Source: BP-133 sp040756995 (GTDB lineage: Bacteria; Actinomycetota; Acidimicrobiia; IMCC26256; BP-133). From it: 64,000 nt of DNA. Positions 47,611 to 57,400 of the stretch are shown piece by piece. Numbering within the stretch: position 1 is the first letter of the stretch; each line of letters starts with the position of its first letter. The stretch covers positions 62,001-126,000 of the forward strand of contig JBFLYK010000013.1 of assembly GCA_040756995.1 (NCBI GenBank), in the 5' to 3' direction. The notes beneath the pieces were generated by a model, which saw nothing but the letters and a program-made list of their open reading frames with translations, did not search any database and had not been told where the DNA came from. Made by a program: the position numbers and the translations under genes.

Positions 47611-49071
47611 ATGCGCAACATCGCCGCCGGCCTCGGCGTCGGCGCGCTCCTCGTCGTCGTCGGGATCGCCGCCCCGGCCTATCCGGAGAGCGAGACGGGG
47701 TTCTTCTCCGCGGAGGCCTTCGCCGCTCCCTCCTACCACGTCGTGGAGATCCCCAAGGTCGAAGAGGGAGGCGAGGGGTTCTCCTGGGCCTACGTCAACC
47801 AGACCCCCGAGTCGTGGGGCCGGTCCTTCGCCTTCTGGGCCGGGCCGACCCCGGAGACGGTGTTCCAGTCGTCGGTGCCCCAGCAGGGTCCCCTCGCAGG
47901 GCGCCGCTGGCGCGCTCCCGGCTCGTGGACGAGCTACCCGCCCGGCGGCAACAGCAACGGCGACATCAACTTCGGCGAGCCGGTCAAAGGGCCGCTCGGG
48001 CCCACCGTCGACACCCCCGGCGGCCGGCTGCGTCTCGGGTCGTTCTCGGGGCACTCCGACGCCGAGGGCGGCACCGGCGACTTCGCCTTCACCGATTTCC
48101 AGGCGGCCGGCGCGCCGGTCAGCATCGGGTTCGCCCGCTCCTTCGCCCAGGCCCGCCGGGAGGCCGGCGCGGCAGTCGGCACCGGGTGGGCCGTGACCCG
48201 CAACCTGCGGATGGGTGACGTCACCATCGACGAGATCCGCAGCGAAGCGTCGGTGCGGGCCACGACGGCGGGAGAGACCGCCACCTGGAAGCTGGTGATC
48301 CTCGGGTTCTCCGCCCCCGGCCAGCCCCGCCAGGACCTGACGTTCTCGTCCGACGACCACGGCGACCAACGCATCCAGGCCTTCAACGAAATGTTCGCCG
48401 GCGGGGCCGAACAGCGGCGGTCGGAGTTCCGGATCGTGCCCGGGCGGCTGTGGAAGGACGATGGTGGCGCTCACGCCGAATCGGGGTTCCTCAAGATGGG
48501 CCATCGGCCCGTGGTGACCGAGAACAGCCTCTTCCAGAAGCTCGGGTACGCCATCAGCTTCAGCTCCGCTCGGGCGCTGTACCGCGGCGGCGACCCGGCT
48601 CCCGAACTCGAGGCACCGGTGGAAACCGGCGACCTTCCCGTCGCCTCCGGCGCGACGGCGCCACCTCCCGCAGCCGAGGAGAACCCGGCCCTTCCGGTGA
48701 CCGCCGCCGAACGCGGCGAGGCCAGTGTCGAGCCGCCGCTGGTGAACATTCCGGCGGCCGGAACGGCCACCGACGACCAGGGAATCCCGGGCGTCGAGGA
48801 GGTCCGGCCGCCGTTCCCGTCGCTGGCGGCGCCCCCGCTGCCGTCTGCGCCGCTCAGCGGTGCCGCGCCGTTCAACGGTGCCGGTCGAACCGGGCCCCGG
48901 GCCGGGGCGCCGCTCGAAACGGTGACAGCCGGGCTGGGCCGCGAGGCGGCGCGGGAGGTGCGGCGGGGGATGGGTCTCGTGGCCGTCGTCGCTGGAGTGG
49001 GGATGGCGGTGGCAGTAGGGATGACCCGACGGCAACTAGCGCTGCGGGCGCTGGCGAACAAAGCGAGGTAG
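47611..49071 (+). CDS. Secreted protein with C-terminal membrane anchor, unknown function
   Basis: A 486-residue exported protein. A signal peptide (RNIAAGLGVGALLVVVGIAA) is followed by a beta-rich domain of about 300 residues (YVNQTPESWGRSFAFWAGPT, RLRLGSFSGHSDAEGGTGDF, GTGWAVTRNLRMGDVTIDEI), a long Pro/Ala/Glu linker and a transmembrane helix near the end (GLVAVVAGVGMAVAVGM). Its layout parallels the protein at 62255, which also precedes ABC genes. ATG at 47611 (GGGAGG upstream) is preferred over GTG 47602. Probably an envelope accessory of the Liv cluster. Confidence 0.55.
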   Translation: MRNIAAGLGVGALLVVVGIAAPAYPESETGFFSAEAFAAPSYHVVEIPKVEEGGEGFSWAYVNQTPESWGRSFAFWAGPTPETVFQSSVPQQGPLAGRRWRAPGSWTSYPPGGNSNGDINFGEPVKGPLGPTVDTPGGRLRLGSFSGHSDAEGGTGDFAFTDFQAAGAPVSIGFARSFAQARREAGAAVGTGWAVTRNLRMGDVTIDEIRSEASVRATTAGETATWKLVILGFSAPGQPRQDLTFSSDDHGDQRIQAFNEMFAGGAEQRRSEFRIVPGRLWKDDGGAHAESGFLKMGHRPVVTENSLFQKLGYAISFSSARALYRGGDPAPELEAPVETGDLPVASGATAPPPAAEENPALPVTAAERGEASVEPPLVNIPAAGTATDDQGIPGVEEVRPPFPSLAAPPLPSAPLSGAAPFNGAGRTGPRAGAPLETVTAGLGREAAREVRRGMGLVAVVAGVGMAVAVGMTRRQLALRALANKAR

Positions 49072-49076
49072 TGGCG

Positions 49077-49415
49077 ATGCGCCTCACAATCAGACAGTCC
49101 TGGAAGGTGGCAGCCGGCCTGCTGCTGGCCCTCGGAGGTGGCGTGGCCATCCTGGCCGGCTGGTCCAGTGTGCGGAACCTCCTGGAGGTGGCCGACCAGG
49201 TACCGCACCTCATCAGCGGCGGGATGGGCGGGCTGGCGCTCGTGCTGGCCGGCGTGTGGCTGCTGCGGTCCCACGAGACGGACCTCGTCGTGGAGCACCT
49301 GCGGGAGAACGGCGAACGCCTCGATCGTCTCCAGGAGGACGTGGCCCGGCTGAGCGCGCTGCTCGACGGAGCCCACGTCGAGGAGGTTGAACCGCCGGCG
49401 ATGCTGCGGCGCTGA
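49077..49415 (+). CDS. Small two-helix membrane protein with coiled coil
   Basis: A 112-residue protein: helix 1 (VAAGLLLALGGGVAILAGWS), helix 2 (GGMGGLALVLAGVWLL), then a cytoplasmic heptad-like coiled coil (VVEHLRENGERLDRLQEDVA, RLSALL). It follows the anchored protein by 5 bp after GAGG. Possibly a membrane partner of that protein; no family recognised. Last gene of the rightward cluster; the convergent histidine kinase follows. Confidence 0.55.
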   Translation: MRLTIRQSWKVAAGLLLALGGGVAILAGWSSVRNLLEVADQVPHLISGGMGGLALVLAGVWLLRSHETDLVVEHLRENGERLDRLQEDVARLSALLDGAHVEEVEPPAMLRR

Positions 49416-49454
49416 GCGGGCCAGGATCGAGGATCGCCCGCGCCCCTCCCCAGT

Positions 49455-50828
49455 TCAGGTCGTGCGGCTCCGCAGGGGGAGCACGACCCGAACCTGGAGT
49501 CCCGCGCCTTCCCGGGGGCCGGCTTCAACCCAGCCCCCCAGGCTGGTGCTCAGCTGGTCCACAATCCACAGACCGAGGCCCGAGGTGCCCCGCCGTTCCC
49601 CGAAGCCGGCGAACTTGTCGAACGCCAGCGAGGCTTGTTGCGGGGGCAGGCCCGGGCCGCGGTCGAGCACGAGCAGTTCCAGGCGCCCGTCGCCGCGCTG
49701 CGCCACGACCTCCACGGGACTGTCCTCGTCGCTGTGGCGCAGCGCGTTCTCGACCAGGTTGGTCACGATGCGCCGCACCTTGGGCGGATCGACCCGGACG
49801 ATGTCGATGCCGGGATCGACCCGGATGCAGACCCGGGAACTCCCCGGACCGGCCGCCGAGACCGCCTGCTCGAGAAGATCGCCGAGGAAGACATCGGAGA
49901 GCTGGACCCGGCTGAGGGCGTCGGGGTCGCGGGAGCCGGCCACTTCGTGCAGAGCGTCGACCATCGCCGCCAGATGATCGGCGTGCGTCTTGATGAGCCC
50001 AAGGGTCTTTCCCCGGCCCACCCGATCCCCTTCCGGGGTTGCCGACCACGCCAGGTGCTGGGTCAGCGCCTGCAGGGAGGCCACCGGCGTACGGAACTCG
50101 TGGGTGATGACCTGGAGCAGCTCCTGCCGCTGCCGTTCCAGGCCCTCGAGCCGTTCCCGATGCTCACGCTCCTGCGCCGCTCCGGCTTGGGCGACCACGG
50201 CCCGGGTGTGCTCCGTCCGTTCCACCCGGGAGAGGATCCCGGTCAACAGCGCTCCGAAGAGCAAGTAGCACGGCCACCACACCGCCGCCTGCAGCCGCTC
50301 GGCCTGGCCGAGATCGGGTTCGGGGACGGTGAGGATCACCACCGCCAGGACCGACCCGTCGAGCGCGGCGGCCAGCAACGCCAGCACGAGATCGAAGCGC
50401 ATGGCCCAGGAACTGACCGCCAGGATCAGGATGGCCAGCGCCGGGCTGCGAGCCCCACCGGAAAAGGCCACGGCCAGGAGACTGAGCACGGCGTCGGTCC
50501 CCGTCAGGATCCAGCGCCCGATCGGATTGAGAAACAGGCGGAGCCGAGCCGCCACGAACAGGCTGTAGGTCACGGCCACACCGACCACCACCCACAGGGC
50601 GACGGGATAGGGGCGGACGTCACGAGTACCGAACAGCTGCAGCCCGGCCACCGACACCACGATCAGGAAGCGGATCAGGGCGATGACCCGCTCGACCTCT
50701 TCCCGATCCCACTCCGGGGAAGGTGCTGGACCGACGATGTCCCTCACGGCAAGGTATTGCAATCCACCGGCGGGCCGGCCGCAACCGGGCAGGGACAGCC
50801 GACCCACGGCGAGTGACGGGGACGGCAT
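49455..50828 (-). CDS. Membrane sensor histidine kinase (HisKA type)
   Basis: A 457-residue kinase with about six transmembrane helices between residues 50 and 200, a short coiled coil, HisKA with H243 (LLQVITHEFRTPVASLQALT), and HATPase with N-box RIVTNLVENALRHS, G1 LDRGPGLPP, F-box FDKFAGFG and G2 GTSGLGLWIVDQL. No extracytoplasmic sensor domain is present, so the signal is probably sensed in or at the membrane. Start at 50828 lies 8 bp from the divergent response regulator GTG, so the true start may be further in. Partner regulator likely 50837. Confidence 0.8.
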   Translation of the reverse strand: MPSPSLAVGRLSLPGCGRPAGGLQYLAVRDIVGPAPSPEWDREEVERVIALIRFLIVVSVAGLQLFGTRDVRPYPVALWVVVGVAVTYSLFVAARLRLFLNPIGRWILTGTDAVLSLLAVAFSGGARSPALAILILAVSSWAMRFDLVLALLAAALDGSVLAVVILTVPEPDLGQAERLQAAVWWPCYLLFGALLTGILSRVERTEHTRAVVAQAGAAQEREHRERLEGLERQRQELLQVITHEFRTPVASLQALTQHLAWSATPEGDRVGRGKTLGLIKTHADHLAAMVDALHEVAGSRDPDALSRVQLSDVFLGDLLEQAVSAAGPGSSRVCIRVDPGIDIVRVDPPKVRRIVTNLVENALRHSDEDSPVEVVAQRGDGRLELLVLDRGPGLPPQQASLAFDKFAGFGERRGTSGLGLWIVDQLSTSLGGWVEAGPREGAGLQVRVVLPLRSRTT

Positions 50829-50836
50829 GGGGGGAC

Positions 50837-51502
50837 GTGAGCATCACAGCGGTCATCATCGACGATCACCGGCTCTTCGCTGAGGGGCTGTCGCTGCTCC
50901 TCGGGCCCGAAAAAGGCGGCGAGGTCGTCGTGGTCGGGACCACCGAGCGGGCGGCTGACGCCGAGGAGCTGGTCCGGAGATGCCGGCCCGATCTCGCCAT
51001 CGTCGACCTCGCCATGCCCTCCCCGGGCGGCCTCGCCGCCATCCGGGCCATCAAACGCCGCTACCCGCAGGTCCATGTGCTGGCCCTCTCCGGAAGCGAC
51101 TCGACCGCGCTGATCCTCGACGCCCTGGCCGCCGGCGCCGACGGCTTCCTCCCCAAACACGCCGACCCCGCCGTGATCGTCGGCCCCATGAAGGTGGTGG
51201 CGGAAGGATGGTCCGTCCTCCCCCGCCCCCTCCTGCACCGACTCCTCACCGCCACCGACCGGGCCGCCGGCCGGCTCCTCGAAACCCTCGACGACGACGA
51301 ACGTCGCCTGTGGCGGCTGATCGCCGACGGCCTCGAGATCGCCGAGATCGGCGAGGCGCTCTACGTCTCGGACCGCACCGCCAAACGGCTCATGGCCAAT
51401 CTCCTGCGCAAGATCGGCGCCGAGAACCGCATCCAGGCCGCCGCGCTCGCCGGCCGCGCCGGCCTCCTCGACGAGGACCCTACGGAGGTCTGGCCCACGT
51501 AG
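50837..51502 (+). CDS. NarL-type response regulator
   Basis: A 221-residue response regulator. Receiver: acidic pair D9/D10 (VIIDDHRLF), phospho-acceptor D57 (AIVDLAMPSPGG), K near residue 108 (FLPKHADP). The C-terminal HTH is divergent (LDDDERRLWRLIADGLEIAE, YVSDRTAKRLMANLLRKIGA) but keeps the LuxR pattern. It is paired with a HisKA-type kinase, whereas NarL-type regulators usually pair with HisKA_3 kinases, a mixed pair. GTG at 50837, with a purine-rich GGGGGGA upstream. Confidence 0.78.
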   Translation: MSITAVIIDDHRLFAEGLSLLLGPEKGGEVVVVGTTERAADAEELVRRCRPDLAIVDLAMPSPGGLAAIRAIKRRYPQVHVLALSGSDSTALILDALAAGADGFLPKHADPAVIVGPMKVVAEGWSVLPRPLLHRLLTATDRAAGRLLETLDDDERRLWRLIADGLEIAEIGEALYVSDRTAKRLMANLLRKIGAENRIQAAALAGRAGLLDEDPTEVWPT

Positions 51503-51619
51503 GCCACGAACTGGCCCAGGCAGCGCTTCACCCGGCCGGGGCGCCGATGCCACAACGGTGACCAGAACGGAGATCGGGCGCTCCCGCCAGCGTCGGCGCG
51601 CCGAACACGAGGAGAACCA

Positions 51620-52033
51620 GTGGCGTACTTCAAGGACGCGGACGAGGTGTACCGCTACATCGGCGGCATCTTCGAAGAGGCACTCCAGGACCCCGAGCTC
51701 TCCGACCGGCTGGTCACCTCAGGGGTCGTCCTCCGCATCAACTGCCGGGAACCGACCGCCACCATCCTCGTCGACATGCCGAAGCGCACGGTCACCAGCG
51801 GCGCCGCCCCCGACACCCCGGCCACGGTGGCGCTGTCGATGAACGCCGACGTTGCCCACCGCTTCTGGCTGGGCAAGGTCAACATCTCCATGGCCCTGGC
51901 CAAAGGCGAGATGCGGGCCAAAGGCCCCGTCCCCCAGATCCTCAAGCTCGTCCCGGTCGCCAGGCAACTCTTCCCCCGCTACCGCAAACTCCTCGAAGCC
52001 GCCGGCCGCTTCGACCTCGTCAACGGGACCTGA
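51620..52033 (+). CDS. SCP2-like lipid-binding protein (second in window)
   Basis: A 137-residue SCP2 protein: FKDADEVYRYIGGIFEEALQ, TILVDMPKRTVTSGAAPDTP, NADVAHRFWLGKVNISMALA, KGEMRAKGPVPQILKLVPVA. The AHRFWLGKVNISMALAKGEMRAKG pattern is a classic SCP2 C-terminal half. It is more canonical than the copy at 41694. GTG start at 51620 after GAGGAGAACCA. Ligand unknown. Confidence 0.8.
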   Translation: MAYFKDADEVYRYIGGIFEEALQDPELSDRLVTSGVVLRINCREPTATILVDMPKRTVTSGAAPDTPATVALSMNADVAHRFWLGKVNISMALAKGEMRAKGPVPQILKLVPVARQLFPRYRKLLEAAGRFDLVNGT

Positions 52034-52091
52034 CCGCAGCCCTTCACCGTTCCGCCTTCCCAACACCTGCACCAAGAAAGAGAGAGCCACG

Positions 52092-52616
52092 ATGCGTCGC
52101 ACCCGTCGCACCCTCACGTCGTTCACCCTCGTCGCGTCGCTCATCCTCGCCGTCACCCCCGGCCAGACCACGCCCGCCGGAGCGGCCGCCGAATCCAGGT
52201 GCAAGTTCTCCATGAACGTCGACATCGCACCGGGCATCTCCCTCACCCCGAACTCGGGCACCTTCACCTCCAACGGCGAGACCGGCAAAGCCGACTGCGC
52301 CGCCGGCGCCGGCACCATCGGGATCGCCGGAAGCTACGGAACCAAAGACCCCGACTCCTGCGGCGGCGCCTTCAGCGAAGGCAACGAAGGCAACGGCACC
52401 TTCGTCCTCAGCGCCCCGACCGGCAGCGGACCGGAACGCGTCGAGAGCACCTTCACCTTCGTCTACGGCCAACTCTCGACCACCGGCGGCGTCGTCGCCG
52501 GAACCTTCGAGAGCGCCCGCTTCACGGGAACGTTCCAGCTCACCCCGACCGCCGGCGACTGCTTCAGCGCCCCCGTCACCAAAGCCCTCGTCACCGGCGA
52601 AGGCACCCTCCGCTGA
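52092..52616 (+). CDS. Secreted protein of unknown function
   Basis: A 174-residue protein with a Sec signal peptide (RRTLTSFTLVASLILAVTPG, cleavage near AGAAA) and a beta-rich Gly/Thr-rich mature part containing four Cys that could form two disulfides (SRCKFSMNVDIAPGISLTPN, KADCAAGAGTIGIAGSYGTK, PDSCGGAFSEGNEGNGTFVL, GDCFSAPVTKALVTGEGTL). Likely an immunoglobulin- or lipocalin-like barrel. ATG at 52092 after AAAGAGAGA. No family recognised. Confidence 0.6.
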   Translation: MRRTRRTLTSFTLVASLILAVTPGQTTPAGAAAESRCKFSMNVDIAPGISLTPNSGTFTSNGETGKADCAAGAGTIGIAGSYGTKDPDSCGGAFSEGNEGNGTFVLSAPTGSGPERVESTFTFVYGQLSTTGGVVAGTFESARFTGTFQLTPTAGDCFSAPVTKALVTGEGTLR

Positions 52617-52703
52617 CCGCCACCCAGATCCTGACCGCGGACCGCTTGTTTGCCGCATAGCCGGCAATCAACGGGGCCGGCGACATCGCGTCTTGCTGCC
52701 GGC

Positions 52704-53075
52704 TCAGCCTGCTCGTCTCGCGTGGGCCGTCGGCACCTCCTCAGCGGCCACGAAGTCAGTTGCTGGCTGGGGCAGGACGCCATCCCAGGGATCCAGGAAC
52801 AGGGCGACGGCCTCAGGTACCTGGCTGCAGACGAGGATCCCGCGGGCCAGTTCCCCAGCGGCGCGGGCAACCAGGGTGACGTGAGGGTCGGGGAGTACGA
52901 GAGCACTCCACTCGGCTGCGGTTCCCACCGCCTGGCGGGCCCGGCGGGCGGCCAGCGCCGCGGCCTCCGAAGAGCGACCGCGTTTCACCGCCCGGTCGAT
53001 GGCAAGATCGGCCCGCCAGTGGGCAATCTCGCTCGCCGCCGTGTTCGGGCCGCCCGAGAGCCGCTCCGAAACCAT
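52704..53075 (-). CDS. Small hypothetical protein
   Basis: A 123-residue, Ala-rich, mostly helical protein (EIAHWRADLAIDRAVKRGRS, SEAAALAARRARQAVGTAAE, ARAAGELARGILVCSQVPEA). ATG at 53075 is preceded by GAGGA. No domain is recognisable. Coding potential is moderate: the residue composition is sensible and the opposite frames are poor. It could be a fragment. Confidence 0.35.
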   Translation of the reverse strand: MVSERLSGGPNTAASEIAHWRADLAIDRAVKRGRSSEAAALAARRARQAVGTAAEWSALVLPDPHVTLVARAAGELARGILVCSQVPEAVALFLDPWDGVLPQPATDFVAAEEVPTAHARRAG

Positions 53076-53129
53076 ACGAAGTCGTCCTCAGCGAGACTTT
53101 CGAGCCTTCGAACGAACTGCTGAAGATCC

Positions 53130-53501
53130 ATGAAGCTGCTCCATCGCCATCATCGGGCCCATCGGGCTGGCCCACCGCTCATCAGTCGGCCGAATCCGAC
53201 CGGTGACGAGGAGTCACGGGCATCACCAACGACAGCGGCAGCCATCCTCGCCGCCGCTGATCCCTCCGGAGCTGACTGGGCCGCCCGGCAAGGGCTCCCC
53301 GCCTACCCGGGCAACGAGATCCTCTACCGCGACCGCATGATCGCCGCCGACGCCGCCGGCAACCCGGCCAGAGTCCACGCCGCCATGGCCGAACTCTGCG
53401 ACGTCCTCGAAACCGACGACCGCGCCCACCGGGTTCACCCCGACACGCTGGCCCTCTATGAAGAACTGACCAGCAAATGGGCCAAACACTCGACGGGGTG
53501 A
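53130..53501 (+). pseudogene. Fragment of a BTAD-type regulator domain
   Basis: The second half of this 123-residue frame, GNEILYRDRMIAADAAGNPA, RVHAAMAELCDVLETDDRAH, RVHPDTLALYEELTSKWAKH, matches the C-terminal TPR repeat of the bacterial transcriptional activator domain (BTAD) of SARP/LysM-BTAD regulators. Those proteins are normally several hundred residues or longer. Here the N-terminal 40 residues are unrelated and no DNA-binding part exists, so it is a remnant of a larger gene. Confidence 0.5.
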
Positions 53502-53804
53502 CGGTCCCGGAACAAGTCCGAGACGGCGGCGACACCCCCCGCTGGAACAGGTGCGCCTCGTCAGCGAAATGCTGGGTATGAAAACCCGTGTTGGCGAAAG
53601 AGTTCGGTCGGGCACCGGCGCGTCGCCACGGTCCAACCGAACGCGCGGGTCGTAGCAGCGTCGGATATGGGGATGCGGCCAGTCGTCCGCTGTCGCGCAC
53701 CATCAGCTGGCGCGGCCGTTCACGGCCACAGGCGCCCCGGGCTGCGACCCGACATCACCAAAGGATTCGTATGGGCCGCCAACCCACGACTCCTCCCCTT
53801 ACAC
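53502..53804. other. Gene-free interval
   Basis: About 300 bp between the BTAD fragment and the convergent response-regulator stop. I see no credible gene, RNA or terminator with a U-tract. Confidence 0.35.
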
Positions 53805-54434
53805 TTACAGCAGGCCTTGTTCCTTCGCCGATCGGATCAGCTCGGCCCGGCTCCCGGCGTTGAGCTTGCGCGCCAACTGGGATCGGTACGACTCGATCGT
53901 GCGGGGAGAAAGGTGCAGGAGCTGGGCGATCTCGGGGTTGGTGTGGCCGAGGGCGACCAGCTCCAAGACCTCCCTCTCCCGGGTGGTGAGGCGACGGGCG
54001 GTCGAGTTGTTCGCCGGACGTTCAAGGAAGTCGGGGATATAGCGGCCGCCGAGGGCCACGATCCTCACGGCCGCGGCCAGGTCGTCGGCAGCGGCGTCCT
54101 TGGTGACGTACCCGGTGGCTCCCTGAGCGAACGCGGCTTCGACGAACGACCGGTCCCGGTGCATGGACACGATGAGGATCTTCGACGATGGGCTCTTCTC
54201 CCTCACCGCGGCGACGGCGTCGAGCCCGCTGTTGCCGCCGGGGAAGGAGATGTCGAGGACGATGACCGTGGGAGCCACTGTCCCGACCAGGTTGATCGCC
54301 TGCTCCACGGTTGCGGCCTCTCCGATCACACAGAGATCGTCCTCGTCATCGAGGATTCGCTTGGCGCCTTCACGGAAGAGGCGGTGGTCGTCGCACAGCA
54401 GGATCTGGATCACGCCGGTGCTGGAGGCATCCAT
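53805..54434 (-). CDS. NarL-family response regulator of the giant kinase
   Basis: A 209-residue response regulator with acidic pair D15/D16 (LLCDDHRLF), phospho-acceptor D61 (VIVLDISFPGGNSG), the switch Lys in YVTKDAAADD, and a LuxR HTH (LTTREREVLELVALGHTNPE, IAQLLHLSPRTIESYRSQLA, RKLNAGSRAEL). It lies directly downstream of the 1487-residue HisKA_3 kinase. An in-frame ATG at 54473 would overlap the kinase stop and give coupled translation; ATG at 54434 starts nearer the domain. Confidence 0.85.
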   Translation of the reverse strand: MDASSTGVIQILLCDDHRLFREGAKRILDDEDDLCVIGEAATVEQAINLVGTVAPTVIVLDISFPGGNSGLDAVAAVREKSPSSKILIVSMHRDRSFVEAAFAQGATGYVTKDAAADDLAAAVRIVALGGRYIPDFLERPANNSTARRLTTREREVLELVALGHTNPEIAQLLHLSPRTIESYRSQLARKLNAGSRAELIRSAKEQGLL

Positions 54435-54459
54435 GGTTTCCGCTTCTGATCTGAAGAAG

Positions 54460-57400
54460 TCACACGAGGTCATCGGCACGGTCGGTATCACCACGAAGGA
54501 GCGGGAGGACGACGTGGACCACCGTTCCTTCGCCGGGGCTCCCGACGATGGTAATCGTCCCCCCAGCGGCCGAAGATCGTTCCCTCATACCGGTCAGTCC
54601 AAAGCCGTCGGCCCGCTCGTTCGCCTTGAACCCCTTGCCGTCGTCTTCGATCGTAGCCGAGAGCGTCGATTCCGCGAGAGTCAGCGTCACGGTGCAGTGC
54701 TCGGCGCCGGCATGCTTGATGACGTTGGTGAGTGCCTCCTGGATGATCCGGAAGCAGGTGATCTCGATCGTCCGCGGCAGGTTCTCGAACGACAGCTCGA
54801 CGTCGCTGTGGGCGGTGTCCACCGAGTAGTCGATCGTGACGGTCGTCTGGGACTGCATACGTTCTACGAGGTCCCGGAGGGCGGCAGGCAGGCCGAACTG
54901 CGAGATGGTCGGCGGTGAGGTCTCGTAGACGAGATCCCTAACGGCACGGTTACATTCGCTGAGTTGCTCCCGGATACTTGACGCCGCCTCGCGTACCGAC
55001 TCAAACCGCCCTTCTCCGAGGAACCTTTCGAGTCGGCGGGACTCCATCAGGAGGGCAGAAAGTCGCTGACCGACTTCGTCATGCAACTCAGCCGCCAGTC
55101 TCGTCCGGAACAGCTCCTCGCGGATAATCGACGAAGCAGCATTGACGTCTGTGAAGTCCGACACCTCGCGGAGGCGCTGCGTCGTGTCGCGGATGATCCT
55201 GGCTCCCGCTTGCTCGGCGTACGAGAAGGGAATGGGACCCTCGCGCTGAGCGATCAATAGGGCCGAGACCCTCCCGGACATTGGCAGGAGGAGGAACGTC
55301 GCTAACCGTGGTGGCCGAGTGCCGAAGCGGACGCAGGTCATGTCGCGCGTGCAGTGCAGTCGGCCGGTGGACGCCAGCCACCTGAGGTCGTCGTCGCGAA
55401 GCGACCCACAAACGACACGAACGTCGGTTGCCGACGCGTACGGCAGTTCGACCAACGCCGTATGTTCGGCGCATGTAATCGCCGCCAGCGCGTCGATCGC
55501 CGCGTCTGTCGTCGCCCGTGCATTACGTTCGCGTCCTTCCATCTCGCTCGGGCCTGTCTCCCACCCGGCTTGGCTAGGAAAACGCGTGCCAAGAGCAGGT
55601 GGTGGAGTCTGCCGCCAACGGTGCCGCCGATCCGGCATGAACGCATGAGCTATCGCCGAGGGCAATCGCCTCACCTCAAATCTGACATGGTGGCGTTCGT
55701 TGGGGTAGAGCGCGCCGGCCAGGCAGGCGACGGCCGTGTGACGCAGTGCCTTCCCGGCCAAACGCCGGGCCACGACGCTGCCGGCTGGGGCCGTCTCCGC
55801 CTGCCAGCGCGCCACGGTCGACCGCCAGGAAAACACCGGGGCCACATAGGAATTGACCAATGACCCCCGCCGGATTTCGGCGATGGCATCGTCGAGCGCC
55901 AAGGCCGCGTCGTTGAGTCGCTCCCCGGCGAGATCGCGGATGGCCCGGCCAAGCAGCAACGTGACGGTCCGTTGCACATCGTAGGGATCACCGAGATCGG
56001 GATCAGCTGGGTCGCTTTCCACAACGCCATCACAGGCCAGCGTCTGGATGGTGGCGGCGATCGCGGCGCCCTGCCGGTCCCCGATGACGCGGGCCGACTC
56101 CCACACGGCTACCGCATCGGCGTAGGCGGCGTCACGGGCACCGGTCTGATACAGGGCGATGGCACGGTGCCAGCGGGCTGTGTGTGCTTCCCAGCGGTCG
56201 GCCGTTCGGTCGAAGCGCTCGATCGCCCGGGTGAGCAGGTCGATCGATCGCTCGTATCGCCTGGCCGCCAACAGCGCGACGCCGTACAGGTGAAAGGCGT
56301 GTGCCTCTCCCCAGGGGTCGCCGGCCGCGGTGCGGGCGGCCACAGCGCGCTCACCGTAGCGGGTCGCCCTGCGGCCGAGGCCCAGCATGGCGGCACACAC
56401 GACGGCATGGGTGGCATAGGCATGAGCGCGGAGGGGGTCGTGGTCGTCGCACGCTCCGGTGAGAGCCATTTGGCGGGCCTGGGCCCAGGCAGCCTGGAGG
56501 CTGTTATGGAAGAAGAGGCAGTAGGTGAGGTTTGCGAAGATCGCTGCCTTCAGCAAGTCGGCATCGCCAGCGTCGCGTCGGCCCCCCGCCTGGTTGCGCT
56601 GCGTCCAGAGAGTGATCACCTCACGGGCCAGGGCGATGGCGAAGGCCTTCGGAGCGCGGGGAATCTCCTCACCGAGGACCTGCAGGGCCCGGACGAAATG
56701 GTCCTCGGCCTCCTCTAAGGCACCCATCTTGAAGTAGGTCTCCCCCACGAGCCGCAGCGTCTGTGCCACCCGGAACGGCTCTTCTGCCTTCGTCAGCGCC
56801 CGGGAGAAGACCCTATGCGCCTCGACGTAGCTGCCGCTCAGCATGTGGACCTCGCCGAGCTCTCGCAGCAGGTCGCCGTCCTCGTGGGCGCGGAGGGCGA
56901 TCTCGAAGTAGCGCTGCGCCGTTCCCAGGCTGTAACGCCGCCGTGCCGCCCGAGCTGCCCGAACGGCGTGGTCATGGGCAGCGTCGATGTCCCCGGCGCT
57001 GGCGAGGTGGAAGGCGAGATCGAAGTCGTCGAGATGACCGACGTCGATCATCGCCCGAGCCACCGCCCGGTGAAGCTCCCTCGTGGGCTCGCGCCCGAGA
57101 TCGCTCCTGACGAGTTCTCGGACCGTGTCGTGCGTGAAGGAGTATTCAGCGGCGGAGCCGCCATCCGCCCCGTCCTCCCAGGAGATTGACAGCAGGCCCC
57201 GCCGGGCAAGCTCCACCAGGATTTGTCCGCAGGAGGGCTCGGGGATGCCGGCCGCTCGGGCGACGATGTCGAGCCGCCCCCGGTAGCCGGTTACCGCCGC
57301 GACCGCCAGGACGGCGTCGGCCTGCGGCGGCAGGGAGCGGACAATCTCGGTCAGGACGGCCGGCGGGAGCGGCAGCTCCCGGTGCTGTTTCCACCCAGAC

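Noticed and set aside
49455..51502. Divergent kinase/regulator starts 8 bp apart read as an assembly error
   Set aside because: Both proteins are complete; a later start for the kinase (for example near residue 45) easily leaves room for promoters.
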